Below, in pieces: positions 7,901 through 16,105 of a stretch of 64,000 nucleotides of DNA. Location of the stretch: positions 62,001-126,000 of the forward strand of contig MTMI02000011.1 in assembly GCA_002011165.2 (NCBI GenBank), written 5' to 3'. The translations under genes were made by a program, and so were the position numbers. The notes below the pieces were generated by a model. That model saw nothing but the letters and a program-made list of their open reading frames with translations, searched no databases and had not been told where the DNA came from. How positions within the stretch are numbered: position 1 is the first letter of the stretch; the number at the start of each line of letters is the position of its first letter. The stretch is from Candidatus Mnemosynella biddleae (lineage in GTDB: Archaea > Halobacteriota > Archaeoglobi > Mnemosynellales > Mnemosynellaceae).

Positions 7901-8572
7901 TTATTTCTTCTTAGATGATAGCGGGCTCAGATTTACAACATTTTTGAGCATCTTTCTGTGCTTTTCACATAGTCCTGTTACTTTCTTTATCTCTTCGGTT
8001 GTATGGCAATTATGAAGCATGCACTCTTCCTTTTCGCAAAAAATTTCATTATATTTAAAATAAGCATAGAACTGAAGAAGGAGCATTTTTAAGACTTTAT
8101 CAACTCTTACTTCAATTTCATCATCAAATCCAAATGAATGCATCAGATAGTATTGAAGAGGCTTTGCTGGAGCATAGAGCACTCCCTTGAGCGAGATTAT
8201 TGCTGCAGGACCCATCACAATCATTCGCAGATGATATCGTCCATCTTCTCCAAACGTCGCTATAAGTCTTTCTGTAATAAGAACAGCCGGGTTGGAGACA
8301 TCAATATTAAAGCAGAAATGTTTAAGTAACTCAACACCATCATAAATAACCCCTTTTATTAAACCTCTCCTCTCATTTTCAATCTCTATCGGAAAAGGAT
8401 CATAGAATTCCCTTTTATCCGGAGATCTAATCCTTATATAAGCCAGAAAGTGTGGATCCTTAAACTTGTATTCCTCAAACTCAACATCAAACTTAAAAAA
8501 ACTCCTTATAGTGTTGAAAAATTGAAAAGAATCCCAAAGGGGACGCTCAACGTATATTTTCATGTGCATCAT
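7901..8572 (-). CDS. Uncharacterised archaeal protein coupled to thi4
   Basis: The 223-residue protein is not recognised with confidence. It opens with a strand [10 protein letters not shown], a central alpha/beta region with predicted strands and no HExxH motif, and a C-terminal Cys/His cluster at about residues 181-207 (CEKEEC, HNCH, LCEKH) that could bind zinc. That cluster loosely recalls the C-terminal metal site of archaemetzincins, but the catalytic motif is absent, so any relation would be to an inactive form. Its ATG overlaps the thi4 stop by four bases, so it is translated with the thiazole synthase. A lysine-rich tail ends it. Function unknown. Confidence 0.7.
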   Translation of the reverse strand: MMHMKIYVERPLWDSFQFFNTIRSFFKFDVEFEEYKFKDPHFLAYIRIRSPDKREFYDPFPIEIENERRGLIKGVIYDGVELLKHFCFNIDVSNPAVLITERLIATFGEDGRYHLRMIVMGPAAIISLKGVLYAPAKPLQYYLMHSFGFDDEIEVRVDKVLKMLLLQFYAYFKYNEIFCEKEECMLHNCHTTEEIKKVTGLCEKHRKMLKNVVNLSPLSSKKK

Positions 8573-9360
8573 TCAAGCTCTTTGAGTTTTTCTAATGCAA
8601 TTTCTGCAGCCTTTTTTCCACTTAGGAGCATTCCTCCAAAGGTTGGTCCCATCCTCGGAAGTCCAAAGACAGTGGATACGGCCATTCCTGTAACTATGAG
8701 TCCCTGATAAACCTCGCCCGTATGATTTATCACAGCATCCTCACTTTCTTCTACCCACATTGAGCCGTGTCCCCGGGTTTTTATCAATCCTCTCTCTTCA
8801 AGCTTTTTGGCCACAAAGGCATCGTGTCCGGTTGCATCTATTACAAGTTTTGATTCGAGAGCTATTGGGTCAACACAGGTTATTTGTCTCGGCAAAGCCT
8901 GAACTGGAGTCCAGTTCACCACAATACCTGCAACCCTTCCATCTCTTATAACAACATCGTCAAAACTCGTCATATTGAGGAATTTAGCTCCAGCATCACA
9001 AACAGCTGAGATTAGTTTTGAACATGCGTGAGGACCATCTGCAACATAAAGACCTTCCGTGTACATTTCGTAAGGAACACCCAGTTCTTCGAGTAACTGC
9101 TGAGCTGGCGCTCTAACAGTCACTTTATTCATTAGGAATCCTCCGATCCAGAAGCCACCTCCTAGGTAGTTATTCCTTTCTATCACGAGTACTTTCTTTT
9201 CTGCTTTCGCCAACTCTCTGGCTGCCATTAATCCACTTGGACCTGCACCCACAATTATGACATCTGAGTTTGTGTATTCCTTTAACATTCCATAAAAACC
9301 ATCTATTATTGCAGAAGTTACGTCTTTTTCACCCACTTTCGCTAGGATTTTTTCACTCAT
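8569..9360 (-). CDS. thi4: Thiazole synthase Thi4 family
   Basis: The 263-residue flavoprotein-fold enzyme has the dinucleotide motif VGAGPSG at residues 37-43, [11 protein letters not shown] near 61-71, and a GPTFGGML C-terminal motif. Thi4 makes the ADP-thiazole precursor of thiamine from NAD and glycine. The residue matching the sulfur-donating Cys of yeast Thi4 is present here as C162 in TCVDP. Methanogen orthologues that use free sulfide carry His at this place. It is first of a two-gene minus-strand unit with the unknown protein at 7901. Confidence 0.93.
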   Translation of the reverse strand: MSEKILAKVGEKDVTSAIIDGFYGMLKEYTNSDVIIVGAGPSGLMAARELAKAEKKVLVIERNNYLGGGFWIGGFLMNKVTVRAPAQQLLEELGVPYEMYTEGLYVADGPHACSKLISAVCDAGAKFLNMTSFDDVVIRDGRVAGIVVNWTPVQALPRQITCVDPIALESKLVIDATGHDAFVAKKLEERGLIKTRGHGSMWVEESEDAVINHTGEVYQGLIVTGMAVSTVFGLPRMGPTFGGMLLSGKKAAEIALEKLKELE

Positions 9361-9455
9361 TTTATCACCAAGTTATAAATAATGATAACTCGGTTTTAAA
9401 ATTTTTCGATCCACTCTACTCTCTTATTAAAAAATAAAAAAGCACAAATTCATTT

Positions 9456-10403
9456 TTAAGCGATCTCCTTTATTTTTCTCGCTTCTTGAATAATAGCCTC
9501 AATATTTCTAATCAATTCCTTTTCGAATTTCTTCTCTCCCACAATCTCTTCCAAATCTTCAAATTCAACGATTCTATAAATGTCTACCCAGTTCTCTCTT
9601 TGATAAATAAAACTGTTTCCAGAATATTGTTCAACTACTTTTTTGGCCTCATCATCACTTCTGAATTTTACAGATGTGAACACACCTATGTTACTTATTC
9701 TATCTCCCCTCATGACATAAATGTTGACAATTTTTCCGTTATACATCCCTATGAAATGATCAGTCGCTTTTTCAAATCCCAATTCCTCAAATTTTTCAAT
9801 AACTCTTTTTGGCAAATCATCCATAAGGCAGCCACAAAGCGCTCTAATTTGCTCTTTGGAAATTGCATCATCCATTTTTTTGAATGTTTCTTCAGGAAAA
9901 CCTAGCACTATTTCGTCATTTCTGTAATTTCCGTATTCTCTCGCTCCCTCACATAAGAAAGTTATATTAGGTGATTCACTTTTTAGCACATCTCTTGTTG
10001 CTTCACCGCAGACTGCAGTTTCTCCAGAAAATTTGGCAGAGAGCTCTTTTTTGAAAATTTGGTAATATGTTGAGCCAATTCTCATAATCTTCTCGGGAGT
10101 TGCTATTATCAACACCACATCACAATTCTGGCCTTCGTATGGTTCCACCACTACACTTTTTATATTTTTTATAAAATTGTCATCATCATCAAACAGCGGT
10201 TCAATCAATCCCAGAGCAATTTCTGCACTACCACAGGACAAATTTTTTCTGGAGAGAACTATTCTCTCTCCGTGGGAAGCTAATCTCACTGCTTCACAGT
10301 ATCTGAAGCTACCTTCTGTGGGTTCGAGCTCATCTTTTAATAACTTCACTGCAACTGGTCTGGAGGGAATTTCGAAATATCTCCGAAAAGCCTCTCCTCT
10401 CAA
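9456..10403 (-). CDS. DUF169-family protein
   Basis: The 315-residue protein has a DUF169 (COG2043) N-terminal half: SRPVAVKLL near the start, a YCEAVRLA segment, SCGSAEIALG, and a later CGEATRDV followed by LCEGAREYG. Its extra C-terminal part of about 100 residues shows strands and an amphipathic helix. DUF169 proteins have no assigned reaction. The start is taken as TTG at 10403, because GGAGGT lies 6 bases before it and the TTG overlaps the SepCysS stop. It ends a TSUP-SepCysS-DUF169 unit. A shorter DUF169 paralogue lies at 17839. Confidence 0.7.
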   Translation of the reverse strand: MRGEAFRRYFEIPSRPVAVKLLKDELEPTEGSFRYCEAVRLASHGERIVLSRKNLSCGSAEIALGLIEPLFDDDDNFIKNIKSVVVEPYEGQNCDVVLIIATPEKIMRIGSTYYQIFKKELSAKFSGETAVCGEATRDVLKSESPNITFLCEGAREYGNYRNDEIVLGFPEETFKKMDDAISKEQIRALCGCLMDDLPKRVIEKFEELGFEKATDHFIGMYNGKIVNIYVMRGDRISNIGVFTSVKFRSDDEAKKVVEQYSGNSFIYQRENWVDIYRIVEFEDLEEIVGEKKFEKELIRNIEAIIQEARKIKEIA

Positions 10404-11593
10404 TCCTCTACCTCCACGCCGTAATTTTCTGCAATTTCTTTGAAGGAGTTTATAACCTTCTCGATCTCTTCCCAAGTCAGTCCATAGGTATTTATTTTGA
10501 AGTTTTTCGTCATACCGGGATGAACTCCTACAATCCCTCTTCTCTTTAATTCGTGATAGAGGAAATATCCTCTCTTTTTATGTTTTTTAGCAATCATATG
10601 GAATGTAGGAGCCTCAAAATGCATGAGAGTATGGTTTTTGGGTCTCTCTCCAACCAGTTGAACTCCCTCTATTTCTTCCATTTTTCTAACAAAATACCTC
10701 GCTTTTTTGATCTCTTCGTCCCACTTTTTGACTCTTTCAACGACTCTTGGAAAAGAGGCCATGAGTGTCATGATGGGCAATCCATAAACAGGTGAGCATC
10801 CAAAAAATGATGTCTCCTTTTTTGTAAATGCTCTTCCACTCCACTCTCCTCTGAGTTTCGACTTTCTAAAAATTTTGTCGGTGTAATCGAAATTGGTTGC
10901 TAATATTCCTATTGGAGCGGTTGCAGCCCAGCTCTTATGGCCACTTCCCACAATGAAATCTGCGTACAATTTTCTCCCATCTATCTCCATTATTCCAGAA
11001 CTGTATGCAGTGTTTAGAATTAGTGGGATGTTATAATCTCTGCAGATTTTACCTATTTCTTTTGCGTCTGTGACATTCCCATATCTGTAATCCACATGGG
11101 TCAATAAAGCTAACGATGGGTAGGATCCAGTCTCTTCTTTGACTTTTTCGAAAGTCTCAGCGTATTTTTCTGGTTCAATTTTGAATTCAGGATATCCAGA
11201 GTTCGGAACTTCATAAACTTTCAATTCGTTTAATTCAGCAGCTATGTAAGAGGTGTAATGAGCGAGCGAGTCAAGAACAACACTTCCATTCTTAATACCA
11301 CTCATTATAACAAACTTTGCATGCCTAGCTCCTGCAGTAAAACGGACATCATCCATATTCAGAAATTCAGCGACATCTTTTTTGAACTCCGCAATGGGTG
11401 GAGTCTTTATAAGATCCACTCTTCCCTCAAAGCATAGATCGCAAACAGAATAGCCATCAGACCACTCTTCTAAAATTTTTCTCGCCTCTTCAGTTAAAAT
11501 ACCCCCTCTCTGAATAGGGTGTACATTAATCATTCCTTTTGAAGGTCTTTTGAGATTATTTGGTGCATATCTTTCCAGATTCATATACATCAC
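10400..11593 (-). CDS. pscS: O-phosphoseryl-tRNA:Cys-tRNA synthase (SepCysS)
   Basis: The 397-residue PLP enzyme converts Sep-tRNA-Cys to Cys-tRNA-Cys in archaea that lack a standard route. Seen: INVHPIQRGG near residue 23, the two catalytic cysteines C51 and C54 in YSVCDLC, the PLP lysine in GSGHKSW, and the third conserved Cys in FFGCSPVYG. All key residues are intact. It follows a TSUP sulfur-compound transporter by 15 bases and overlaps a DUF169 gene. SepRS is not in this window. A decayed second copy lies at 38864-39592. Confidence 0.93.
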   Translation of the reverse strand: MMYMNLERYAPNNLKRPSKGMINVHPIQRGGILTEEARKILEEWSDGYSVCDLCFEGRVDLIKTPPIAEFKKDVAEFLNMDDVRFTAGARHAKFVIMSGIKNGSVVLDSLAHYTSYIAAELNELKVYEVPNSGYPEFKIEPEKYAETFEKVKEETGSYPSLALLTHVDYRYGNVTDAKEIGKICRDYNIPLILNTAYSSGIMEIDGRKLYADFIVGSGHKSWAATAPIGILATNFDYTDKIFRKSKLRGEWSGRAFTKKETSFFGCSPVYGLPIMTLMASFPRVVERVKKWDEEIKKARYFVRKMEEIEGVQLVGERPKNHTLMHFEAPTFHMIAKKHKKRGYFLYHELKRRGIVGVHPGMTKNFKINTYGLTWEEIEKVINSFKEIAENYGVEVED

Positions 11594-11608
11594 TTTGAAT
11601 TTGGTTAA

Positions 11609-12406
11609 TTAATAAATCATACTGTACCAGACCTTCAACGCAATAATGATTGATGTCACTCCGATGGTGATTATCACTAAGGTTTTAAGTAATTTTGGAG
11701 AGCATTTAGTTGAAGCAGAAACTCCTATATAAACTCCGAAAATGCCTCCCAAAATAAGTTGTAAAGCCGTATTTATCTCAACATTTCCACTCACTCCATG
11801 CAAAACTCCAGCTATTAATGTGAAGATCAAACCATTGACAAGATCGGTTCCTACAATTTTATTCGGTCTCAGATTTGTCAGAGTTATCAGAAAGAAGGTC
11901 ATAAGTGTACCACTACCAATCGAAGTCAGCATCACGAGAAATCCTACTGTAAAGGCAATAATCCCGATTGTTAGTTTCTTTCCGTTGCTCTCATCAAATT
12001 TTTCACAGTATTTTTCGCATATTAAACATCCAATTTTAAAATACTTTTTAGAGAAGTTGGCAAGGATCATCAAGGAAGTTGAAGCCATCAATACAATAGC
12101 CAAGAGTAGTATAACAATATCGGAAATTTCGGAGTGGTAAAAACTAATCAAGAGATATCCTGCGAGTATTCCTGTTATTCCGGTTGGTACTGTAATCTTT
12201 AAAAGTTCCAGATCAACGTTACCTCTTCTTTTGTGAAGGGAGCTGGCAACACCCTTAACTGTGCTAGCATAAACCAAATCTGTTCCCACCGCAGAGAGTG
12301 GAGGATATCCAAGTAAAATTAGCAGGGGAGTCATTAGAGCTCCTCCACCCATTCCTGTTAACCCAACCAAAAAGCCAACGATAGCTCCAAGCAGAATGAT
12401 CTCCAC
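11609..12406 (-). CDS. TSUP-family transporter (TauE/SafE-like)
   Basis: The 265-residue membrane protein has about eight transmembrane segments in two repeats, each with a Gly-rich TSUP start (LVGLTGMGGGALMTP at the N-terminus and LTSIGSGTLMTFF in the second half). TSUP permeases move sulfite, sulfonates, thiosulfate or related anions. A central cytoplasmic loop carries three cysteines (CLICEKYC), which could bind metal or sulfur. It leads the operon with SepCysS, which fits supply or efflux of a sulfur compound used in cysteine synthesis. Confidence 0.85.
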   Translation of the reverse strand: MEIILLGAIVGFLVGLTGMGGGALMTPLLILLGYPPLSAVGTDLVYASTVKGVASSLHKRRGNVDLELLKITVPTGITGILAGYLLISFYHSEISDIVILLLAIVLMASTSLMILANFSKKYFKIGCLICEKYCEKFDESNGKKLTIGIIAFTVGFLVMLTSIGSGTLMTFFLITLTNLRPNKIVGTDLVNGLIFTLIAGVLHGVSGNVEINTALQLILGGIFGVYIGVSASTKCSPKLLKTLVIITIGVTSIIIALKVWYSMIY

Positions 12407-12548
12407 ATTCTCACCTCACTTAGTCAACGGCGTGATACATGATTAACAGCGTTAAGTATAAAAATATTGTGGAAAAGATCAACAAAAGCAAACAGATCCT
12501 CCTCAATTCGGCGAAATATCTATTTACCAATCTCTCCATCTTCTCATC

Positions 12549-13220
12549 ATGAAACTTGTTATCTCCATCGGAGGCTCAATACTGCTCTCGGAGCTTTCTG
12601 CAGAGAATTTCAGAAAATATGCGAAAGTTCTGAAAGAACTATCTACAGATCATCAGCTTGTTGTTGTAGTGGGAGGAGGTAAAATAGCCAGAGATTACAT
12701 TTCTGTTTCGAGAGAACTTGGAGCTAATGAAACCATGAGTGACCTTATAGGGATAGAGGTCACCAGATTGAATGCGAGACTCTTAATATCCTCTTTGGGA
12801 GAAATTGCATATCCAGAACCTCTAAAAGATTACACCGAAATTCCGAGAGTTCTGAGTATGGAGAAAGTTGCGGTGATGGGAGGAATTGCTCCCGGTCAGA
12901 CAACCGATGCTGTTGCTGCAATAGCTGCTGAGTACATCAATGCAGACCTCCTCGTCAATGCAACCTCTGTAGATGGAGTCTACACATCGGATCCAAGAGT
13001 GGACAGATCAGCCAAGAAGATAGAGAGGATGAGTGCCGAAGATCTCGTGAGGGTGGTGATGAAAAGCGAAATGAAAGCAGGAGCAAGAGCTGTTATAGAT
13101 CCTTTGGCAGCTAAAATCATAGAGAGATCGAAAATAAGGACGATCGTGATAGATGGAAGGAATCCAGAAAATCTGAAGAAGATCTTTGGTGATCACGGAG
13201 GGACTGAGATAGTGGGATAA
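12549..13220 (+). CDS. pyrH: UMP kinase
   Basis: The 223-residue amino-acid-kinase-fold enzyme has an N-terminal ISIGGSIL and VVVGGGKIARDYI, typical of archaeal UridylateK, plus an APGQTTDAVAA segment and NATSVDGVYTSDPR near residue 140. It phosphorylates UMP to UDP. It stands alone on the plus strand and ends next to the convergent hypE. Confidence 0.93.
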   Translation: MKLVISIGGSILLSELSAENFRKYAKVLKELSTDHQLVVVVGGGKIARDYISVSRELGANETMSDLIGIEVTRLNARLLISSLGEIAYPEPLKDYTEIPRVLSMEKVAVMGGIAPGQTTDAVAAIAAEYINADLLVNATSVDGVYTSDPRVDRSAKKIERMSAEDLVRVVMKSEMKAGARAVIDPLAAKIIERSKIRTIVIDGRNPENLKKIFGDHGGTEIVG

Positions 13221-14222
13221 TCAGCAAACTCTTGGAACTGGATCCCCAAGAGGCATATCTATTATTCTTCTCCCTCCCACTCTTGTCGTCATTATGACTT
13301 TTGAACCTTCTGAGACCTCTCCTATTATCATCGCATCCTTCCCGTACTTTGTCTTTCTTATCGCTTCGAGAATTTCTTCTGCTTTTTCTCTTTCAACTCC
13401 CATAACAACTTTACCCTCATTCGCAACTTCCAGAGGATCCACTCCCAGCATCTCAGAAGCAGAGCGAACCGTCTCTTTAATCGGAATAAGTTCCTCCTCT
13501 ATCTCTATTCTCACTCCACTTTTTGAAGCCATTTCATTTAGGGCTGCAGCCAATCCCCCTCTTGTGGGATCTTTCATCGCGGTGACACCGCCAACCTCTA
13601 AAGCTCGTTCAACAACTTCCCAAATTGGTGAAATATCTGAGATTATTGGAGTTTCAAATTCAAATCCTTCTCTGTGACACAGTATGCAGAGTCCGTGATC
13701 TCCAATGGTTCCGCTGACTATTATCTTATCTCCAGGCTTCAATCCGGAGTCATAAATCGGTTTTTTTGCAATTCCTATTCCAGAAGTGTTTATGATTATA
13801 CCATTAAGCGACTCTCTTTCGACAACCTTCGTATCTCCCGTTACGAGAAGCGCTCCAAGCTCTTTTAAAACCTCATCCATAGATTTCATTATCTTCTTCA
13901 GATCTTCGACTTCAAAACCCTCTCCTATGATCATTGAATTCGAGAAGAACATTGGTTTTGCACCCATTACAGAGAGATCATTTGCGGTTCCGCAGATCGA
14001 AAGCTTCCCTATGTCTCCACCAGGAAAGAAAATCGGATGAATTGCGTGGCTATCTGTTGTGAAAACTACGTGAACTCCATTTAAATTTATCACCGCTCCA
14101 TCGTCCATTCCTTCCAGTCCGTAAACTTTCTCTGAAGATTTTAAGGAGATCTCCGATATCAGCTCTTTAAGGAGCTCGTTCATTGCCTCTCCACCAGCTC
14201 CGTGCATCATCGAAATTTTCAT
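13221..14222 (-). CDS. hypE: Hydrogenase maturation protein HypE
   Basis: The 333-residue protein belongs to the PurM-like family and has the DDGAVINL and GDTKVVER ATP motifs, a DPTRGG loop, and the obligate C-terminal PRVC with the Cys that carries the carbamoyl and then thiocyanate group for the NiFe cyanide ligands. The start is taken at 14222 (MKISMMHGAGG), as the longer frame overlaps hypA. It is last of a hypC-hypA-hypE unit. HypB, HypD and HypF are not here. Confidence 0.93.
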   Translation of the reverse strand: MKISMMHGAGGEAMNELLKELISEISLKSSEKVYGLEGMDDGAVINLNGVHVVFTTDSHAIHPIFFPGGDIGKLSICGTANDLSVMGAKPMFFSNSMIIGEGFEVEDLKKIMKSMDEVLKELGALLVTGDTKVVERESLNGIIINTSGIGIAKKPIYDSGLKPGDKIIVSGTIGDHGLCILCHREGFEFETPIISDISPIWEVVERALEVGGVTAMKDPTRGGLAAALNEMASKSGVRIEIEEELIPIKETVRSASEMLGVDPLEVANEGKVVMGVEREKAEEILEAIRKTKYGKDAMIIGEVSEGSKVIMTTRVGGRRIIDMPLGDPVPRVC

Positions 14223-14224
14223 AA

Positions 14225-14572
14225 CTACACCTCCACATCCACGCTTTTTATCACGAGATCTCTTCCACCAGAGATCTTCAGGGGACTTCCGCATTTTAGA
14301 CAAATGAAAATTCCCGGAGTAAGATTTTCCACTTTTCCGCATTTTTCACATTCAACAACAGCTTTCTTCATTTCAATCTCAAGTTCAGAATCTTTCATGA
14401 TCTCATCTTCGGAAGTTATCGCAGAGAAGCAGAATTCGAGTTGTTCGGGATTTATAAGAGTTAATTCTCCAATCTCAAGGATAACCTTCTTCACCTTTTT
14501 GACATCTCCTCTCTCCTCTATCACATGCTTCAGAGTTTCGTATATCTGATAAGCCACACTATATTCGTGCAA
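14225..14572 (-). CDS. hypA: Hydrogenase nickel insertion protein HypA
   Basis: The 115-residue protein starts MHEYSVA, with His2 and Glu3 of the HypA nickel site, and has a zinc site built from CEKC and CLKC at about residues 75-93. It delivers nickel to the large subunit of NiFe hydrogenases. It lies 3 bases after hypC and 2 bases before hypE in the minus-strand unit. Confidence 0.93.
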   Translation of the reverse strand: MHEYSVAYQIYETLKHVIEERGDVKKVKKVILEIGELTLINPEQLEFCFSAITSEDEIMKDSELEIEMKKAVVECEKCGKVENLTPGIFICLKCGSPLKISGGRDLVIKSVDVEV

Positions 14573-14575
14573 GGC

Positions 14576-14797
14576 TCACTCCTCTAAACTTGCGAGTTCT
14601 TCAAGAATTCTGAGAGTCTCTTTAGCTTCCTCTTCATCTAGCTTCTGAATTGCATATCCGACGTGAACGAGTACGTAATCTCCGATTTTCACATCTTCAA
14701 GCAAATCTAGTCGGATCTTCTGCTTCAACTCTCCGTAATCAACCACAGCATCCTTCCCTTCTATCTCCACAATTTTGGCTGGAATTGCCAGACACAA
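14576..14797 (-). CDS. hypC: Hydrogenase assembly chaperone HypC
   Basis: The 73-residue protein starts MCLAIPAKI, with the functional N-terminal Cys2, and has GDYVLVHVGYAIQKLDEEEA, the standard HypC strand and helix. It chaperones the hydrogenase large subunit precursor and carries the Fe(CN)2CO unit with HypD. First gene of the hypCAE unit, divergent from aRF1 across 74 bases. Confidence 0.95.
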   Translation of the reverse strand: MCLAIPAKIVEIEGKDAVVDYGELKQKIRLDLLEDVKIGDYVLVHVGYAIQKLDEEEAKETLRILEELASLEE

Positions 14798-14835
14798 GAG
14801 AGACGCCTCCCGAAACCATTAGTCAATCCACAGAG

Positions 14836-14844
14836 TATATATAT
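14836..14844. promoter_or_regulatory. TATA-like element between hypC and aRF1
   Basis: TATATATAT lies in the 74-base divergent gap, about 28 bases before the aRF1 ATG and about 39 before hypC. Because it is palindromic it could serve either gene. The short distance to aRF1 implies a very short leader. Confidence 0.45.
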
Positions 14845-14871
14845 CTAATCATTGTTTAAACTCTCGATATC

Positions 14872-16101
14872 ATGAGCGACCAGCAGAAGAGATACGAGTT
14901 CAAGAGATATCTTGAGGAGCTCAGAAAAAAGAGCGGAAGAGGAACCGAGTTAATCTCACTTTACATTCCTCCAGATAAGCAGATTCACGAGGTTGTTGCT
15001 CAGCTGAGAGATGAATACGGACAGGCTGCGAACATCAAATCGAAGTCCACAAGAACAAACGTCCAAAGTGCAATAGAATCAATTCTCTCGAGACTCAAAT
15101 ACTTCTCAAAGCCTCCTGAGAATGGAATGGTAATTTTCTGCGGAGCCGTTGCGGTTGGCGCAGATAAAAGTGAAATGGAGACGTACATCATAGAGCCTCC
15201 CGAGCCAATTACGATTTACAAGTATCATTGCGACTCCCGTTTCTATCTAGAGCCTCTCGAGGAGATGCTTCAAGATAAAAAGACGTATGGGCTCATCGTT
15301 TTGGATCGCAGAGAAGCTACAATAGGAATTCTGAGAGGAAAGAATATAGAGGCCTTGAGGTATCTGACTTCGAACGTTCCGGGGAAACACAGACAAGGAG
15401 GTCAGTCAGCGAGGAGATTCGAGAGATTGAGGGAAATTGCAATTCATGAGTTCTACAAGAGGATAGGAGATGCAGCTTCTGAAATCTTTCTTTCAATGGA
15501 TCAGGAAAATCTTGAGGGAATTCTGATAGGAGGCCCCTCACCGACGAAAGAAGAGTTTGTGAAAGGAGGTTATCTGCATCATGAGCTCCAGAAAAAGATT
15601 TTGGGTCTTTTTGATGTGAGCTACACCGACGATACAGGTCTTTATGAACTTGTTGAAAATGCTTCAGAAGCTCTCGAACATCACGATCTTCTGAGGGAAA
15701 AGGAGCTTATGAGGAGATTCATGAAGGAGCTTGTGAAAGAGGATGGACTTGCGGTTTACGGTGAAGAAGAAGTTAGAAAAAATCTTCTTATGGGTTCAGT
15801 TGAAGTGCTTTTGATCTCAGAGGATCTTCGCAAGATGAGAGTGAAATATAAATGCGAGAGTTGTGGAGAAATGAAAGAAGTAACAATTTCGGATGAGCAG
15901 AATGTAGGAAGCGTGAAGTGCGAAAAGTGCGGTATAGAAATGAAGGTTGAGGAGACGAAGGACATCGTTCACGAGCTCTCTGAAATAGCAGAGCAGATGG
16001 GAACAAAAGTCGAGTTCATATCAACAGAGTTTGAGGAAGGTGAACAGCTTTTAAAAGCTTTTGGAGGAATAGCGGGAATATTAAGATATAGGACGTCCTG
16101 A
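14872..16101 (+). CDS. prf1: Peptide chain release factor aRF1
   Basis: The 409-residue protein has the stop-codon-recognition NIKS motif near residue 54, the hydrolysis motif GGQ in HRQGGQSARRF near residue 180, and a C-terminal domain with a zinc knuckle (CESC and CEKC). It ends translation at all three stop codons. It is followed after 4 bases by argS and then a DUF169 gene. Confidence 0.96.
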   Translation: MSDQQKRYEFKRYLEELRKKSGRGTELISLYIPPDKQIHEVVAQLRDEYGQAANIKSKSTRTNVQSAIESILSRLKYFSKPPENGMVIFCGAVAVGADKSEMETYIIEPPEPITIYKYHCDSRFYLEPLEEMLQDKKTYGLIVLDRREATIGILRGKNIEALRYLTSNVPGKHRQGGQSARRFERLREIAIHEFYKRIGDAASEIFLSMDQENLEGILIGGPSPTKEEFVKGGYLHHELQKKILGLFDVSYTDDTGLYELVENASEALEHHDLLREKELMRRFMKELVKEDGLAVYGEEEVRKNLLMGSVEVLLISEDLRKMRVKYKCESCGEMKEVTISDEQNVGSVKCEKCGIEMKVEETKDIVHELSEIAEQMGTKVEFISTEFEEGEQLLKAFGGIAGILRYRTS

Positions 16102-16105
16102 GAGT

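Noticed and set aside
13221-14342. HypE start at 14342
   Set aside because: The longer frame runs through hypA on the same strand. The conserved start is at 14222.
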